Assembly (NCBI GenBank): GCA_039707655.1
Contig: CM077676.1
Coordinates: 190,398,936 to 190,462,935 of the forward strand
DNA: 64,000 bases
Source of the DNA: Elymus sibiricus
Taxonomy: Eukaryota > Streptophyta > Magnoliopsida > Poales > Poaceae
Direction of reading: 5' to 3'
Positions 23,315 through 35,211 of the stretch are shown here, one piece after another; position 1 is the first letter of the stretch, and each line of letters begins with the position of its first letter. The translations under genes were made by a program, and so were the position numbers. Below the pieces are notes generated by a model, which saw nothing but the letters and a program-made list of their open reading frames with translations, did not search any database and was not told where the DNA came from.

Positions 23315-23555
23315 TTTAGTCAACAAAACGATTTATAATGGTCAAAAAGAAAAGTCAACAAACTATTCTAACAACTGTAGCCGTTGGATTGACATTGGAC
23401 GACCATCCTGCTTCTTCAATCTCTGATCTTGTTGCTCCAGCCGCCAAAAGCCCAAAACCATCGCAGGCGGGAGCGCCTGCTTCTGCCTCCCGTGGCCGGC
23501 TGTGCTGTCGCATAGGCCTCGCCGCCCCACCCTGCTCCCACCGGTGGCCAAGTCA
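23315..23555. repeat. Long direct repeat, left copy
   Basis: Contains GTCAACAAAA, then GCTTCTTCAATCTCTGATCT, CTCCAGCCGCC, and CCTCCCGTGGCCGGCTGTGC. The same series recurs at 24105-24305. The copies bracket the 23751-24055 array. Confidence 0.7.
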
Positions 23556-23750
23556 TACATGTACTCACCGGTGGCCGGCTGTGCTGCCGCGCAAGCTCCG
23601 GGTCATTCCCACCCTTAGCCTAGCTGTCGTCCACCACCTTGGTGCTCTCGGACGGCGTCGTTAATGTGGTCAACGAACGATAGCCATCGGAAGAGGACTG
23701 TACGTGGAGAGGCTAACAGCTGGGACCCACGAGGTCCATGGTCATACGCC

Positions 23751-24055
23751 ATGAAGTGCCTCCTTATCATGCGCAAGAAAAATGATTCCTCCCCCTGACA
23801 GCTTGGGCCCACCATCTACATCTTCGCACGCAAGGAAGTGCCTCCTTATTACGTGCAAAAAAAATGACTCGTCCCACTAACATCCGGGACCCACCAGCTA
23901 CATCTTCGCACACAAGCAAGTGCCTCCTTATTCGGCGAAAAAAATGATTCCTCTCCCTGACAGCTGGGACCCATCATCTATATCTTCGCACGGAAGGAAG
24001 TGCCTCCTTATTACGCGAAAAAAACAATTCCTCCCCATGACATCGCGGACCCACC
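23751..24055. repeat. Tandem array, four units of about 80 bp
   Basis: Each unit reads AAGTGCCTCCTTAT, a GCGAAAAAAA-type run, ATTCCTCCCCCTGACA, GGGACCCACCA and ACATCTTCGCAC, starting near 23753, 23836, 23918 and 23998. No gene. Confidence 0.75.
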
Positions 24056-24104
24056 ATATTTGTAGGCTGACTTGTGGGCCTACTAAGTTGACGCGTACGC
24101 AGGG

Positions 24105-24305
24105 CTTTGTCAACTTAGTCAACAAAAGATTCTAGCAGCAGCGGCCATTGGATGTTAATCCAACGGCCGTGCTGCTTCTTCAATCTCTGATCTTCTTGCT
24201 CCAGCCGCCCAAACCAGCTCCGGCGGGACCGCCTGCTCCTGCCTCCCGTGGCCGGCTGTGCTGCCGCGCAGGACTCATCGCCCCACCCTACTCCCACCGC
24301 TGGCC
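24105..24305. repeat. Long direct repeat, right copy
   Basis: Second copy of 23315-23555, in the same orientation. Just before the shared part it contains a small inverted repeat, GGCCATTGGATGTTAATCCA. Confidence 0.7.
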
Positions 24306-24760
24306 AGGCCTTCCCTCTACTCACCCACATCCCCTGTTATTCTCTGGCGACGGCAGCCTCACACCGCAGCCAAACCAGTCAACCCTTGTACTCCCCTCCG
24401 CGTGGGCACCCACTGTCGCATCTTTCCCGGATCCACGTAGCGTTGTCTGTCTGGTCGCGAACGTGTACGTACATACTGGTCGATCAGTCTATCTGCAATG
24501 ATGAACCGTGGGCGTGTAAGGAGCGGCACGTGTCGTAGTAGAGCCCCCGACGTAGCAGTTTAGGCAGCCCCGTCTAAATCATGTACACGTACGTACAGCC
24601 ACACGGCCAAAAATAAGGGCACGTACGTACATACGGGCGGGGTCTCGAACGCATACTCGCGCATACGTACGGCCAGGGCTCGTGTACATGGAGAGAGAGG
24701 CAACAGACGGCAGCAATGGCCTCCTGTTCATCATCAGCCAACCGGCTGGGTCGAAACGGA
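24306..24760. other. Intergenic, no gene seen
   Basis: Contains CGTACGTAC-rich stretches at about 24460-24480 and 24580-24670. ORFs here lack any recognisable feature. Confidence 0.35.
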
Positions 24761-25320
24761 GGAAGCAGTGCCGTGTTCATCGGGAGCCAAGCGACAGGGT
24801 CGAAACACGTCCTATTCATCGGGAGCCAACCCGCTTGGAAGGAACAGCCGTAATGGGGTCCTATTCATCGACTTGGGGTCTGGCGTACCGCAAAACGGAG
24901 GAAACGGCCTTCTGTTCGACCGCCTACGGTTGAAACGGGGTCCTATTCATCGGCTGGGGGTCTGGCGTACCACAAAACGAAGGAAACGGACTTCTGTTTG
25001 AGCACCTATGGTCGAAACGGGGTCCTGTTGATCAGGAGGGCTCTGGCATACCGCAAAACAGAGGAAATGGACTTCTCCCCAACTGCCTATGGTCGAAACG
25101 GGGGTCCTATTCATCAGGAGGGGTGTGGCGTACCGCAAAACAGGACTCCACGGGCTACTGTTCATCCACGGTCGACCTCCCTCCACAGCCTCCACCAGCT
25201 ACTGTTCATCCACCGTCGACTTCCTCCAGCCTCCACCGGCTATTGTCCATCCAGCCTCCACGGGGTCCTGTTCATCCACCCCCAACCGGCTGGCCTCCTC
25301 GGGGTCCTGTTCATCCAAGA
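24760..25320. repeat. Tandem array with GGTCCTATTCATC units
   Basis: Units of about 80 bp at 24885-25140 follow the order CTGGCGTACCGCAAAACGGAG, GAAACGG.CTTCTG, CCTATGGTCGAAACGGGGTC, CCTATTCATC. They then grade into shorter units around CTACTGTTCATCCACCGTCG and GGGTCCTGTTCATCCA up to about 25320. Confidence 0.7.
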
Positions 25321-25554
25321 GCGAACCACCTTCACTCGGCCAGGGTACTGTTCATCCACAGCCAACCCACCGGCTGGGGTGGGGCGTACGAGCGGGCGGC
25401 TGCAACGGTAACTGTTCATCCATAGCCAACCAACCGGCTCGATCGATGCGTCTCGACTCGTGTCTATGTGTATCGTGCGCGCGACAGCAACAGGAACTGT
25501 TCATCGAGAGGCAACCCAACACCGGCTGGCTATGTCTCGCACGAGGGCTCGATC

Positions 25555-25735
25555 GGCTTCAGTAAGTAGCGAGAAGGATCGATCGGGTCCAGCTAGCAGC
25601 GAAGGGATCACTCGGGTTCAGTTAGCAGGGAAGGGATCGCTCCGCTTCAGTACGCAGTGGGATCGATCGCTCGGGTTCAGTACTTGTAGTAGTGCGAGGG
25701 ATCGATCAATCGCTCGGGTTCAGTAAGCGAACGCC
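25555..25735. repeat. Short tandem array, GGGATCGATCGCTCGGGTTCAG units
   Basis: About five irregular units of 33-45 bp, each with a GATCGATC palindrome and a CGGGTTCAGT box. Confidence 0.65.
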
Positions 25736-25834
25736 TCGCACACACACGCGCGTACGAGAGAGAGATGCGCAAACCACACTGCATCGCTCGGCCCCAACCA
25801 CCCACCGTAACCGGGAACTCCCCGAAATTTTCCT

Positions 25835-26083
25835 CGCCCTCACTTCTACCACGATTTTTTACATCATGGACGGCCCAAAGAATGTCATGCGGGTGCGTCT
25901 CTGGCCCGCCCAGGACGAGAAGCCCATTTTCTGTCATAATTTTTTGTCATAGAAGTAGGAGCCCACCACATCTGTGATGATACGTGTTTTTGTCACAATT
26001 ATTGTCATAGAAGTGTCACAACCATGACAGAAAAAGTTTTCATTCGGGCTATAATGTCACAGATGTGTCTTTCTTTTGTAATG
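25835..26083. mobile_element. Possible right end of a CACTA-like DNA transposon
   Basis: Read from the right on the minus strand, the end is CATTACAAAAGAAAGACACA, close to the CACTACAA start of CACTA elements, followed by subterminal words (TTTTTGTCACAATTATTGTC, TGTCATAGAAGTGTCACAAC). A 3-bp target duplication could be ATA (26084-26086). No matching left end was found. The repeat arrays at 22830-25735 could be its body, but that is a guess. Confidence 0.35.
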
Positions 26084-26189
26084 ATAGGTATAGACAAACT
26101 GGAGGGCATGACATATTCACATGTATGATCAGCGGGCTAAGCATATGGCATTGCAAGACATTATATACATGATGCTACCCATATCACGG

Positions 26190-27010
26190 GTCAAGTTAGA
26201 GCAAAGACCTGCTGCGGTGAATAGGAATCATTATCTCTCTTCAACTCTTCTGAAGAATTACATTTAACTGTTCCATCATATTGAATATCATTGAGGTCGA
26301 GTATGTTGGCCGTTGCATTGCTGCGCGAGTTTCTTTTAGTGGATTTGTTCTGATGTTCAATATCACTGTGTGCAATAATATCTGACATGCATGGAAAACA
26401 ACTAGTAGTGAGATTATGTAATGAGTGCCTGTAGGAGACGACATAAATAGTAGGAGTCCACTTAAATAGCAGCAACAGGATGATACCTCAAAGACTAAAG
26501 AGAGAGCACACATGATAGCTACAAAATATATACTGTTTGTACTCGATATTAACTAAATGGCACACAAAAGTACTACAGAACAACAACATAGGTAATACTA
26601 GAAGGGGTATAATCACCAGCCTGTGGGATAGCTTTGGCTGGGGACGATAACTATGGAACAATGTTAACTCCTGCACAAATCTCTTATCTGAAGTAAGACT
26701 AAGAGATCAACATGAATGTACAGTGACAAGTGATAATCTATTTTCCAAGCTTAGATGATGAACGAAGCCATAAATGCTGCACACAAGTAAGATGAGGGTA
26801 CAACCTATCTTGCCGCCCTCCGTAGGAGTGAGCATCATCTGCTGAATCGTCAATGGTGCTACGGTTGTTGTGGCTGTCCATGTCTGGCTGGCGCATTCGA
26901 GGCAGGGAACTCTTGAGTGGGGAGTATAGCTCCCATCTGGTGCATGCTTCCCTTGTTGGAGCAGTTCCGGTGAGAAGGAAGATGGTATGGCTGAAGATGC
27001 AGAAAACACA
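26190..27010 (-). pseudogene. Exon-like segments of an unrecognised gene, minus strand
   Basis: Two minus-strand segments have coding character: about 26475-26191 (RSNATANILDLNDIQYDG, SSEELKRDNDSYSPQQVF) and about 27010-26815 (RMRQPDMDSHNNRSTIDDSA, GGRQDRLYPHL). The second is a diverged copy of the end of the ORF at 27937-27566 (DSHRNRTGLTDSADGAAYF, GPQDRSYTHL). Both copies end in the same GCAAGATAGGT.GTAC context. I do not recognise the product and could not define full exons. Confidence 0.35.
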
Positions 27011-27565
27011 CAATGTTAAGAATGACACATATCTCCGATCTGAAGAAATACGATCAACACTCAGGTACGAGACTGGTCACACATCAGTTCGCTGAAAACT
27101 AAATTGTGGTCACACGCTTTTTTTTTCACTGTCCGATCTACGCCGGATGGCTGGATGGCCGTCTTGTGCCTCCCGGCTGTCACTGTTCAGGATCTTCCTT
27201 GAACAGCCAGCGAGCACCGGCAAAGCAGCCTGCCTTCGCCATCCCTGGCCACGGCAGCTCCGACCTCGACCCCGCCCCCCGCCCCACCGCACTGCCGTGG
27301 TTGCGCCGCCCCCGGCCATACCTCAAAGACTCGCCGTCATCCAGATCCGGCGCCAGTAGTACCTTGACCCCATGCAACCCTAAGATAGGCACCGAAGCGC
27401 TGCTTCCGCGGCAAACCTGCGCCCCCTGCCTGCACCCCTACGATAGACACCGAGGCACTCCTTCCCCGGCCAACCGGCAGCCTAGGAGCTCCGCCGCCTC
27501 GAGGGGAACTGCTTCCTTCCATTTGGAACCGACTAACCCAGAAGAAAAATCTAGGCGACTGACGC

Positions 27566-27937
27566 CTAGGTAAAGTGAATAAGATGAGTGTACGACCTAT
27601 CTTGCGGCCCGGTGAAGTAGGCAGCTCCATCTGCCGAGTCGGTGAGGCCGGTGCGGTTGCGGTGGCTGTCGGTGGTGGGAAAGCAGATATGTGGCGGCGG
27701 TCGACGGCTACGGGGGACCAGCGTCGGTGCGCTGGACGCGTCCAAAGTACGAGCCGCTCTGGCACCATGCACGACGGCACGGTTGAATCGGTTCCTGCAC
27801 GGTTCACGCGTTCGTCGTCGAGGTAGCTCTGGCAGCACGGAGTAAGAGGCACACGGCCCAGTGCCCGATGGCAAACAGACTATAGCTCCAGCATTGGGGA
27901 GGAGGGCGGTAGTGAATCTGGTGCGGTGGGGGGCCAT
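27566..27937 (-). pseudogene. First-exon-like ORF, copy of the 26815-27010 segment
   Basis: Minus-strand ORF of 123 residues starting MAPHRTRFTTALLPNAGA. Its last 35 residues match the segment at 26815-27010. Arg- and Pro-rich, with no known domain. It may be the start of a host gene that continues at 27010-26190, or one member of a local duplication. Confidence 0.35.
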
Positions 27938-28201
27938 GGAGGAGGGGCTGACGTTTCACGGCAGGGGAGAAGGTGATTTGGCGCCCACGGTGTATGAATG
28001 GGGAATTGGGAGGGGGCCATGTCTTACGGACGCATTTGTCTGAAATGTGGGGGAAGTTACAATTGTACCCCTTTCTTTTGGCTTGTGTGCTTGGGTCTAA
28101 GTCTTAAGGGTCGGGGATAGTAGGGTAACTTTGCTTCTCCCAAATAGTGGGCGCCAGCGATTTTGGGCGAGGAGGGCGTGCTTTGAAATAGTGGGTGCGA
28201 G

Positions 28202-28345
28202 CGATTTCGGTCGAGGAGAGGGTGTTTTGCCGCCCATGGTTTATGAATTATTCGGCGTCTGCGATTTCAACCGAGGAGAGGGTGTTTTGCCGCCCATGGT
28301 TTATGAATTATTCGGCGTCTGTCATTTCGGCCGATGAGAGGGCGC
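28202..28345. repeat. 60-bp tandem repeat, two full copies plus a partial
   Basis: The block GAGGAGAGGGTGTTTTGCCG through TTATTCGGCGTCTG occurs at 28202-28261 and 28262-28321 with few differences. A third start (TCATTTCGGCCGATGAGAGG) follows. Degenerate copies precede it from about 28150. Confidence 0.85.
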
Positions 28346-28929
28346 GCTTCGATGAAGTTACAAACCTACCCTCGATATACAACGGGCCAATTGATGCGGG
28401 TCCCAGATAGGCTGGTAATTTCACATCTCCCGTTTATTTGCTCGGGCGAATTCCACCGAGCAGAGGGTGTTTTAGCGGTTCGTTCAAATTTTGGGAGAAC
28501 AAGCATCCACGTCTACCGTACCAAGTTGATCCGAATCATATTTAGAAATATTAGTTCTATAGTGTCACATCTTGCCACTTCTTTTTAGATGATGAGATGA
28601 TGCTCAGGACTAATGTGTTTTTACATGCTCGTTGCTACCGATTAACTTGACAAATAGTTGACCCACTTAAAAATGGGAATCAAACCAGAAATGAAATATC
28701 TCAATTCAATGAAATAGCTCTTTGACCCGGTCAAAATTGTGGACTACATCCAAAATTGAACACATCAATTGAATAGCATGTTGTATTATAGTATTCCATG
28801 AACATGCTCAAAGTCAAATTAATGAACCTGTTTGTTATGCATATCTCCGTTCATGTGTGAATTGCAAACACCATGTTCTCCAATTCAAACATTTGAATAC
28901 AATTTCATACTGAATCATGGTTTATATCA
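28346..28929. other. Intergenic, no gene seen
   Basis: AT-rich from 28500 on. No coding sequence, terminal repeat or array recognised. Confidence 0.4.
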
Positions 28930-29233
28930 GTCTTCGATGCAAAAACGCGACCTCTCCCATCTCCCGCACTCCCGTTCTCTCTCTAGCCGACACTCTTTGT
29001 TTCTATCGCGCGCATACGAACACAATCCTTACCGGTCTCTCTCTCTATCTCTCCCCCCTCTCTCTCTCTAGGGCTTTCTAGTTCGCATGCACACTCTATG
29101 TATAGGTCTCCCTCGCACACAATGTATGACTCTCTGGTCTAGGCTAAATAGCCAGGGTGCACTCATAATACACACACAAATTCTCTCGCTCGTTGTCCAT
29201 AACTCTCTCACGCACCACTCCGTCGTCTCCCGG

Positions 29234-29270
<37 letters not shown>

Positions 29271-29944
29271 CATTCTATCTCCCTAGGTCACACATACACA
29301 TATCTCACTCGCGCTAGATAGACCCATCTAACACTCTGTCTTCCTTGTTCTCTCTCTATCTCACACGCACACGCACACACACACACACACACAATCTCCC
29401 CCTAGCTAAGTACGAGTATCTCTCGCTCCATCATAGTTAGACACACTCCCCCTAGGTATGACTATCTCTCACACTCTCCATCAGAAACACACGCATTGTC
29501 TCTTTCGCTCCCTAGGTCTATCTCGATCTCTTTCGGGGCATCTTTCTATCGCACACACACCATTATCTCTCGATCTCCCACCCATATAGTCCCCTCACGA
29601 TCTCGAGGGGATCCCTCTATCACAAACACACCCTATCTCCCTCCCCATGCCTCCATTTTATCCATACGTCCCTCTCGACCCCTGTCCCTTGTTTGCCAGA
29701 CCACTCTTGGACACGTGCTACAGGGGTCTTTCTCTCCATTGCAGACAACCACACACTATTTGCGTGTATATCCTCACCTTGCTTTCTCTCTCAGAGATGC
29801 ATGTGTGATATGTTTGCATAAGACACACACACTTTCTCTCTATTTTATCATGTGTTGTCCCTTTCTCTTTCACACACACACACACTCTTTTTGCACAATC
29901 ACTCTTTCTCCTTCACACACACTTGATCTCTCTCTACTTAGGTA
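28930..29944. repeat. TC/CA-rich block, left copy of a duplication
   Basis: Microsatellite-rich (a TC run near 29238-29266, a CA run near 29367-29392). From about 29205 onward it matches 30215-30883 in order: CTCTCTC runs, TCTATCTCCCTAGGTCACAC, CTAGATAGACCCATCTAACA, CCCCCTAGGTATGACTATCTC, GATCTCGAGGGGATC, CTTGTTTGCCA, then CTTTCTCCTTCACACAC. A MITE follows both copies. Confidence 0.75.
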
Positions 29945-30197
29945 CTCTCTCCGGTCCATAGCATATAGATTTTTTAAAAAGTCAAACCTCACAAAGTTTG
30001 ACCAGGTATGTGGAGAAAAATATTTACATCTAGAACGGGAAACATATATCATTAGATTCATCACAGGATGTAGTTTCATATTATATATACATCTTTGGTA
30101 TTGTAGATATAAATAATTTTCTCTGTAAACTTGGTCAAAGTTTCCAAAGTTTGACTTTTCAAAAATTTATAGGCACTACATTATCAAACGGAGGGAG
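29945..30197. mobile_element. Complete Stowaway-like MITE (253 bp) with TA duplication
   Basis: Begins CTCTCTCCGGTCCATAGC after TA (29943-29944) and ends CAAACGGAGGGAG before TA (30198-30199). The arms AAAGTCAAACCTCACAAAGT and CCAAAGTTTGACTTTTC are inverted copies. It is nearly identical to the split copy at 30884-30910 plus 36250-36475. Confidence 0.8.
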
Positions 30198-30214
30198 TAT
30201 CTCTTTCTCTCTCT

Positions 30215-30883
30215 CAACTCTCTCATGCACCACTCCACCGTCTCGGGGCTCCTCTCTCTCTTTTTCAAACTTTCTATCTCCCTAGGTCACACATACACAT
30301 ATCCCGCTCGCCCTAGATAGACCCATCTAACACTCTCTCTATCTCACACGCATGCACACGCCCCCCCTAAGTACGATTATCTCTCACTCCATCACACACA
30401 CATGAACCTCCCCCTAGGTATGACTATCTCTCACTCTCCATCACAAACACACACATTGTCTCCTTCCCTCCCTAGCTAGGTATATCTCTATCTCTTTCGG
30501 GGTATCTTTCTATCGCACTCACACCTTGTATATCGATCTCCCACCCATATAGTCCCCACACGATCTCGAGGGGATCTCTCTATCACAAACACACCCTCTC
30601 TCCCTCCCCATGCCTCCATTTTCTCCATACGTCTCTCTCGACCTCGTCTATCCCTTGTTTGCCAAACCTCTCTTGGCCACGTGCTAGGGGTCTCTCTCTC
30701 TCCGTTGCAAACAACCACACAATATATCTCCGTATATCTCCTCACCTCGCTTTCTCTCTCGGAGTTGCATGCGTGATATGTTTTCATAAGACACACACAC
30801 TTTCTCTTTCACACACACACTCTCTCTTTTTCCACACTCACTCTTTCTCCTTCACACACCCTTGATCTCTCTCTAGTTATGTA
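30215..30883. repeat. TC/CA-rich block, right copy of the duplication
   Basis: Second copy of the block described at 28930-29944, somewhat shortened. Some CTCTCT and CACACA runs are contracted and there are scattered substitutions. Confidence 0.75.
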
Positions 30884-30910
30884 CTCTCTCCGGTCCATAG
30901 CATATATACA
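30884..30910. mobile_element. Left stub of a MITE split by the Helitron
   Basis: CTCTCTCCGGTCCATAGCAT and a few further bases, matching the first 27 or so bases of the MITE at 29945. The MITE resumes at 36250. Confidence 0.8.
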
Positions 30911-31361
30911 TCTATTATCTATTCTATATCTATCTATCTATTATCTATTATTATATATAAAAAGTGCTTAACGGGCTAACCAGAAAAAAGAGAAATAAGC
31001 TAGAAAATCCTACAAAAATTAGAAACATCCAACCATTCATTAAGCTGACTAGCTGATTACGACCAATGGATCTCAAAAATAGTCTATTTATATAAGAGTT
31101 CAAACAAATTACCCACCAATGCCCTTGATTAATTTTTATCATACCCGTTCGATTTATCTATCTACAAAAAGGTTAGGTTAAGGTGCTTCCCTCAACCATG
31201 TTCTTCCGCCGCCGCTAAGTTCTCCTGGTGTGCCCTTGGACGGCCGGCTGGCCTTCAGCCCCGTGCTGCCGTGCATGCACACCATGGGCATTGTTTCATA
31301 CTACTTGCTTAGTGCATGCATCTACATCCATAGAAGCTTACGTATGAAATCCAAAGAGACT

Positions 31362-31770
31362 GGCGCTCATGCATGTATGGGCGAACATACGTGGACGGAC
31401 TTGACGGCGAGTGCAGGAGGACGAGATTGGCGTGCGACGACCTGCGAGCATACGAGAACTCTATCCGCTGAGAGGGATCGAAGCAAGGGAACGGAGGTCT
31501 GACCACCAGAGTTCCATCGCTGCATGGCAGGCCGTCTAGATCCAATGCCCTCGTACGTGCGTGGTGCAGGGCTGATGCCCTTGGACGGCCGGCCCGCCCA
31601 TGCATGTATGGGCTTGCGTACGTGGACGGACTTGGCGGCGAGCGCAGGAGGACGAGCTTGGCGTACGACGAGCTATGATCGTGCGAGGACTCTGTCCGCT
31701 GACATCGATCGAAGCAATGGAACGGAGGTTTTACCACAATAGTTCAATCGCTGCATGGCAGGTCGGCCAC
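31362..31770. repeat. Direct duplication of about 170 bp inside the Helitron
   Basis: Copies at about 31362-31535 and 31596-31770 share GCATGTATGGGC, ACGTGGACGGACTTG, CGGCGAG.GCAGGAGGACGA, GATCGAAGCAA.GGAACGGAG and ATCGCTGCATGGCAGG. Both are preceded by GCCCTTGGACGGCCGGC. The segment is more GC-rich than the rest of the Helitron and may be a captured genomic fragment. No protein recognised. Confidence 0.7.
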
Positions 31771-31904
31771 ATACACGTACGTGGTGCATGGCTTGCCAGC
31801 CGCTTGTGTGATCAAGTGCACGGATACTTGATCACCCGGAACGACCAGAACGATGACAGTTATGGTCTACACGGATACAAGATCAATTGTAAACTTGTCT
31901 CATG

Positions 31905-34693
31905 ACCGCAGCTCAGGGCTAGGTACAGGCACGTACGTGAGGTATTATTTTCTATTGCTTCATCTATGCATGCATGTACAATACAACATAAATTCTCTAA
32001 TTTTTTATTAGCATCAACTCTGTAAAATAGGAGGTGTGCGTCCTCATTCTGTTTTGTTGAGCAAAAATTATAAAAGAACAACACACTAATGTAGCATCAG
32101 GATTATTAGGCTAATTAACAGGTAGGTATCTCAGTTAGTTAATAGTTTACCACATTTTTCTTGATTACAATTTCCCCCTTTTCCATCAGTTTTTTGTACA
32201 CATTTCACACCCTCCTTCGGATATCTCAGTATCCATGGTGATATTTTTACATGGCAAGTCCAAGTCACAAATTAGACTACAATACCACAAATTGTTCACT
32301 TACAATTACAAAATAATGACCCCCCTCCTATTTTCACTTCTAAACTTTGTTCGGAGAGTGTATCCAAGATCATCCTATTTGCTCATGTGAATTCTATGTT
32401 ACTTTGGGACAATCCAACGGCCGTTGCGTCAGACTGGCGAGACTTTTAGTAGATCTAATTAAGGTGGGTTTAAGTAAGGTATTTATACACCTCCCCTTGA
32501 ATAGGTAACACGATCGACTCTCTAGCTATACCACGCTATATTATGTGCATGGTGATATTGTGGTCTATTATACCGAAAAAAAACCTACGCCCACTAAGTC
32601 TTCTTAATCTAATATTTTTCTCTAAGCACCCTAATCATGCTCAATAGATCTTTACAAGTAATATATCTAACATATTTCTCTAAGTATCTTAAGTCATTTG
32701 TTCTTTTGAGTGGACCACTGCATTGTACAATACAAACACATGTTAACTATATCTCCCAAATTGGCTCTTTGAACCCCCAAAATCGTACCATAGCTCATTA
32801 TGCCATATGAGAGGTCTTTCGTCCGATCCTCCTAAAATTCACGTACATGCATTGCACATTCACGTACATAGATTGGTAACTTTTTTGTATCTGGGTCGAT
32901 TTACTGTGTGCGTAATGACATGGAATGCTATAAAAAAAAATCTACGTATATATGTGTCATGAAGTTGTCTTAAGCCCATGATTTATATATGTTATCCAGA
33001 TTTAATGATAACAATTTCATAATTTTAATTATGTATTGGGGAACAAGTACGTCGTAGGCATTGGCCACGATGGAAGATGAGAGTGATTTCAGGGTTGCCG
33101 TGGCGGGATAGCTTGGGGAGAAATATTTAGGGCCAGGGCAAAAACTAGAAGGTGTAGATTAGTACATGAGACCCATGTGTATAATTATTTTTGCTTCCAA
33201 CTTTTCTCATTCATTTTTTTATCTTTCACAGTAACAATATGATTTTGAAGAGCTCTAGGCTCTTTTTTTAACATGCTTAAATTTCATGTGTCTTCTGGTA
33301 CGTTGTGTACTGCCAATTATTTCAATAGGTCTCTATCGGCGTTTATGGGAAGCATACAACAGTATGAGAAAACAAGAGAAATGGCAAAATTCTGGGAGAC
33401 AACGGAAGAAATTTTTTGAGACATAGTATTTCAACTAACACCATATTTATACCCCCAAATAAAATGAGGCTTCGCCTCGATTGGCATGAAAGAACTCAGG
33501 TTTAGCGTGAGCCCAACAATCTGATGGTAATCCAACTTTTTTATGACAACTAGATTGCTTGAGGGACAGCCAAGGTAGCATAATTTGCAGAGATTAATAT
33601 TTTCATTTTGTCCAATTTCTGGCATTTAATTGTTGAACCTAACCTATTGGTTTGTAACACAGAGTTTAGTTGAAGGGATTTGTGCTCACCATAATGATTA
33701 GTTAGGTCTAGCTGTTTGTGCGGAATATGGTACTTATCGGTAGTAGTGGCGTAATCTGATGTTAATACTTAATACAATATGGTCAAGAGCTGGTCAAGTC
33801 TGGAGCTGATCTACTGAGGTAAGCTGACCATCTTTATGTGCATGTATGTTCATGATTTCAGTTTGGAATATAATATAGCGGTTGATATTCCAAGTATATT
33901 TTTTCTTCGTGGCTTCAGCAATGGATTCGAAAGTCTACTCTATTTCTGCAAGAATAGAAAAAGAGAACTAAAGATCACATGTGGTATAATATTTCAGTGT
34001 TGTGGTAATTATAGCACCACTAGCATTTGCTCTAACATGTCATGCACAAATTTACAAAGGACGGGAATATACTAACATATATGAAGAATCAATTCAAAAT
34101 ATAAATACATCACAGAAAAGAAAACAGGCTGCCATTAAAGCATCCATTAAACTGCGATCAAAAACCTGAAATTAAGGGTAATTAGTAGAGGTCGGTTAGG
34201 TTAATTATGAAATGGGTTTGAAATTAAACTAAGAGAGTTTCCTATCATGTTAACTGAGTCGTGAGCGGTACATTGGAGATTCATGCACAGTTCAGATCAA
34301 AAGTATATCACAGTCCGTTTATACTTTTGAAAGTAGTATGTGAAATACGGATGATGCAAAATGTAGATTGTCCCAGTATAGGTTGGACATGGTAGTTAAA
34401 TTAATATGGTGCTATTTCGTTATTTGCCTAAAATAATATGAACATAATACTTGTATTCCTACCGACTAATGAAGGTGGTATGCCAATCTTGTCACTTCAA
34501 ATTTAGAGCTATAGTTCACATACAATCTCTTTAACCGGGGCATAATTAATCTACTGACTAATGAACTTATTGCAAGTGATGTGATTATATCACATAAATA
34601 GGTACAATTATACACATGCCATAAAATTTATATCATGCAATTAACAAGTAATTGTATTTCTATTACTTTTGTGCTCTGGCACACATTTCGTGC
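31905..34693. other. AT-rich Helitron interior, no gene seen
   Basis: Nothing with coding character. Small ORFs lack any recognisable feature. Confidence 0.4.
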
Positions 34694-35211
34694 TAAGGAT
34701 GGCAATTTTATCCATGGGTACGGGTACCCGTGGATACCGTACCCGCATGGGCAGGGTATGGGCACAATTTTATACCCATGGGTAGTACCCGTACTCTACC
34801 CGTTAAGTCATGGGTAGGGCACGGGTATAGCCTTGTACCCGTGGATATACCCATATCCGACCCATTTATACTGACATGTGGACCTTACCCGTGGAGCTCC
34901 AACATATGAGCAAGGGTCGGTAGCGCCAAAGGAGCTGGGCGACCCAACTACTCCCGTAATTAAGCCACACACCATCGAAATACCCTCGTCTCCGTCAAAT
35001 GTTTTTTATCAAATGTGCTATCGATGAATGTAAAATTGTGAATAACTTGTGTACTGTTTGATCTACCCGTTGGGTACCCGTCGGGTATGGGTACGGGTAA
35101 AGTTTCGTACCCATGGGTACGGGTATGGGTAGAATTTTGTACCCATTGACTACACGGGTATGGGTATGGTATTGCTCTACCCGCTCCATACCCTACCCAT
35201 TGTCATCCTTA
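34694..35211. mobile_element. Non-autonomous hAT-like element (518 bp) with GGGTACCCGT-rich ends
   Basis: Terminal inverted repeats TAAGGATGGCAAT and ATTGTCATCCTTA differ at one position. Flanking 8-mers TTTCGTGC (34686-34693) and ATTCGTGC (35212-35219) match at 7 of 8 bases, the duplication length of hAT elements. Inside both ends are dense arrays of GGGTACGGGTA/TACCCGTGG words in both orientations. No transposase. Confidence 0.75.

Noticed and set aside
23363..24330. Minus-strand ORFs with RLKKQ.GR..IQ in both direct-repeat copies
   Set aside because: The similarity between them comes from the DNA duplication itself. There are no other coding marks.
27106..27573. Possible 155-residue plus-strand gene
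   Set aside because: Pro/Arg-rich with no domain, and it overlaps minus-strand exon-like sequence with better support.
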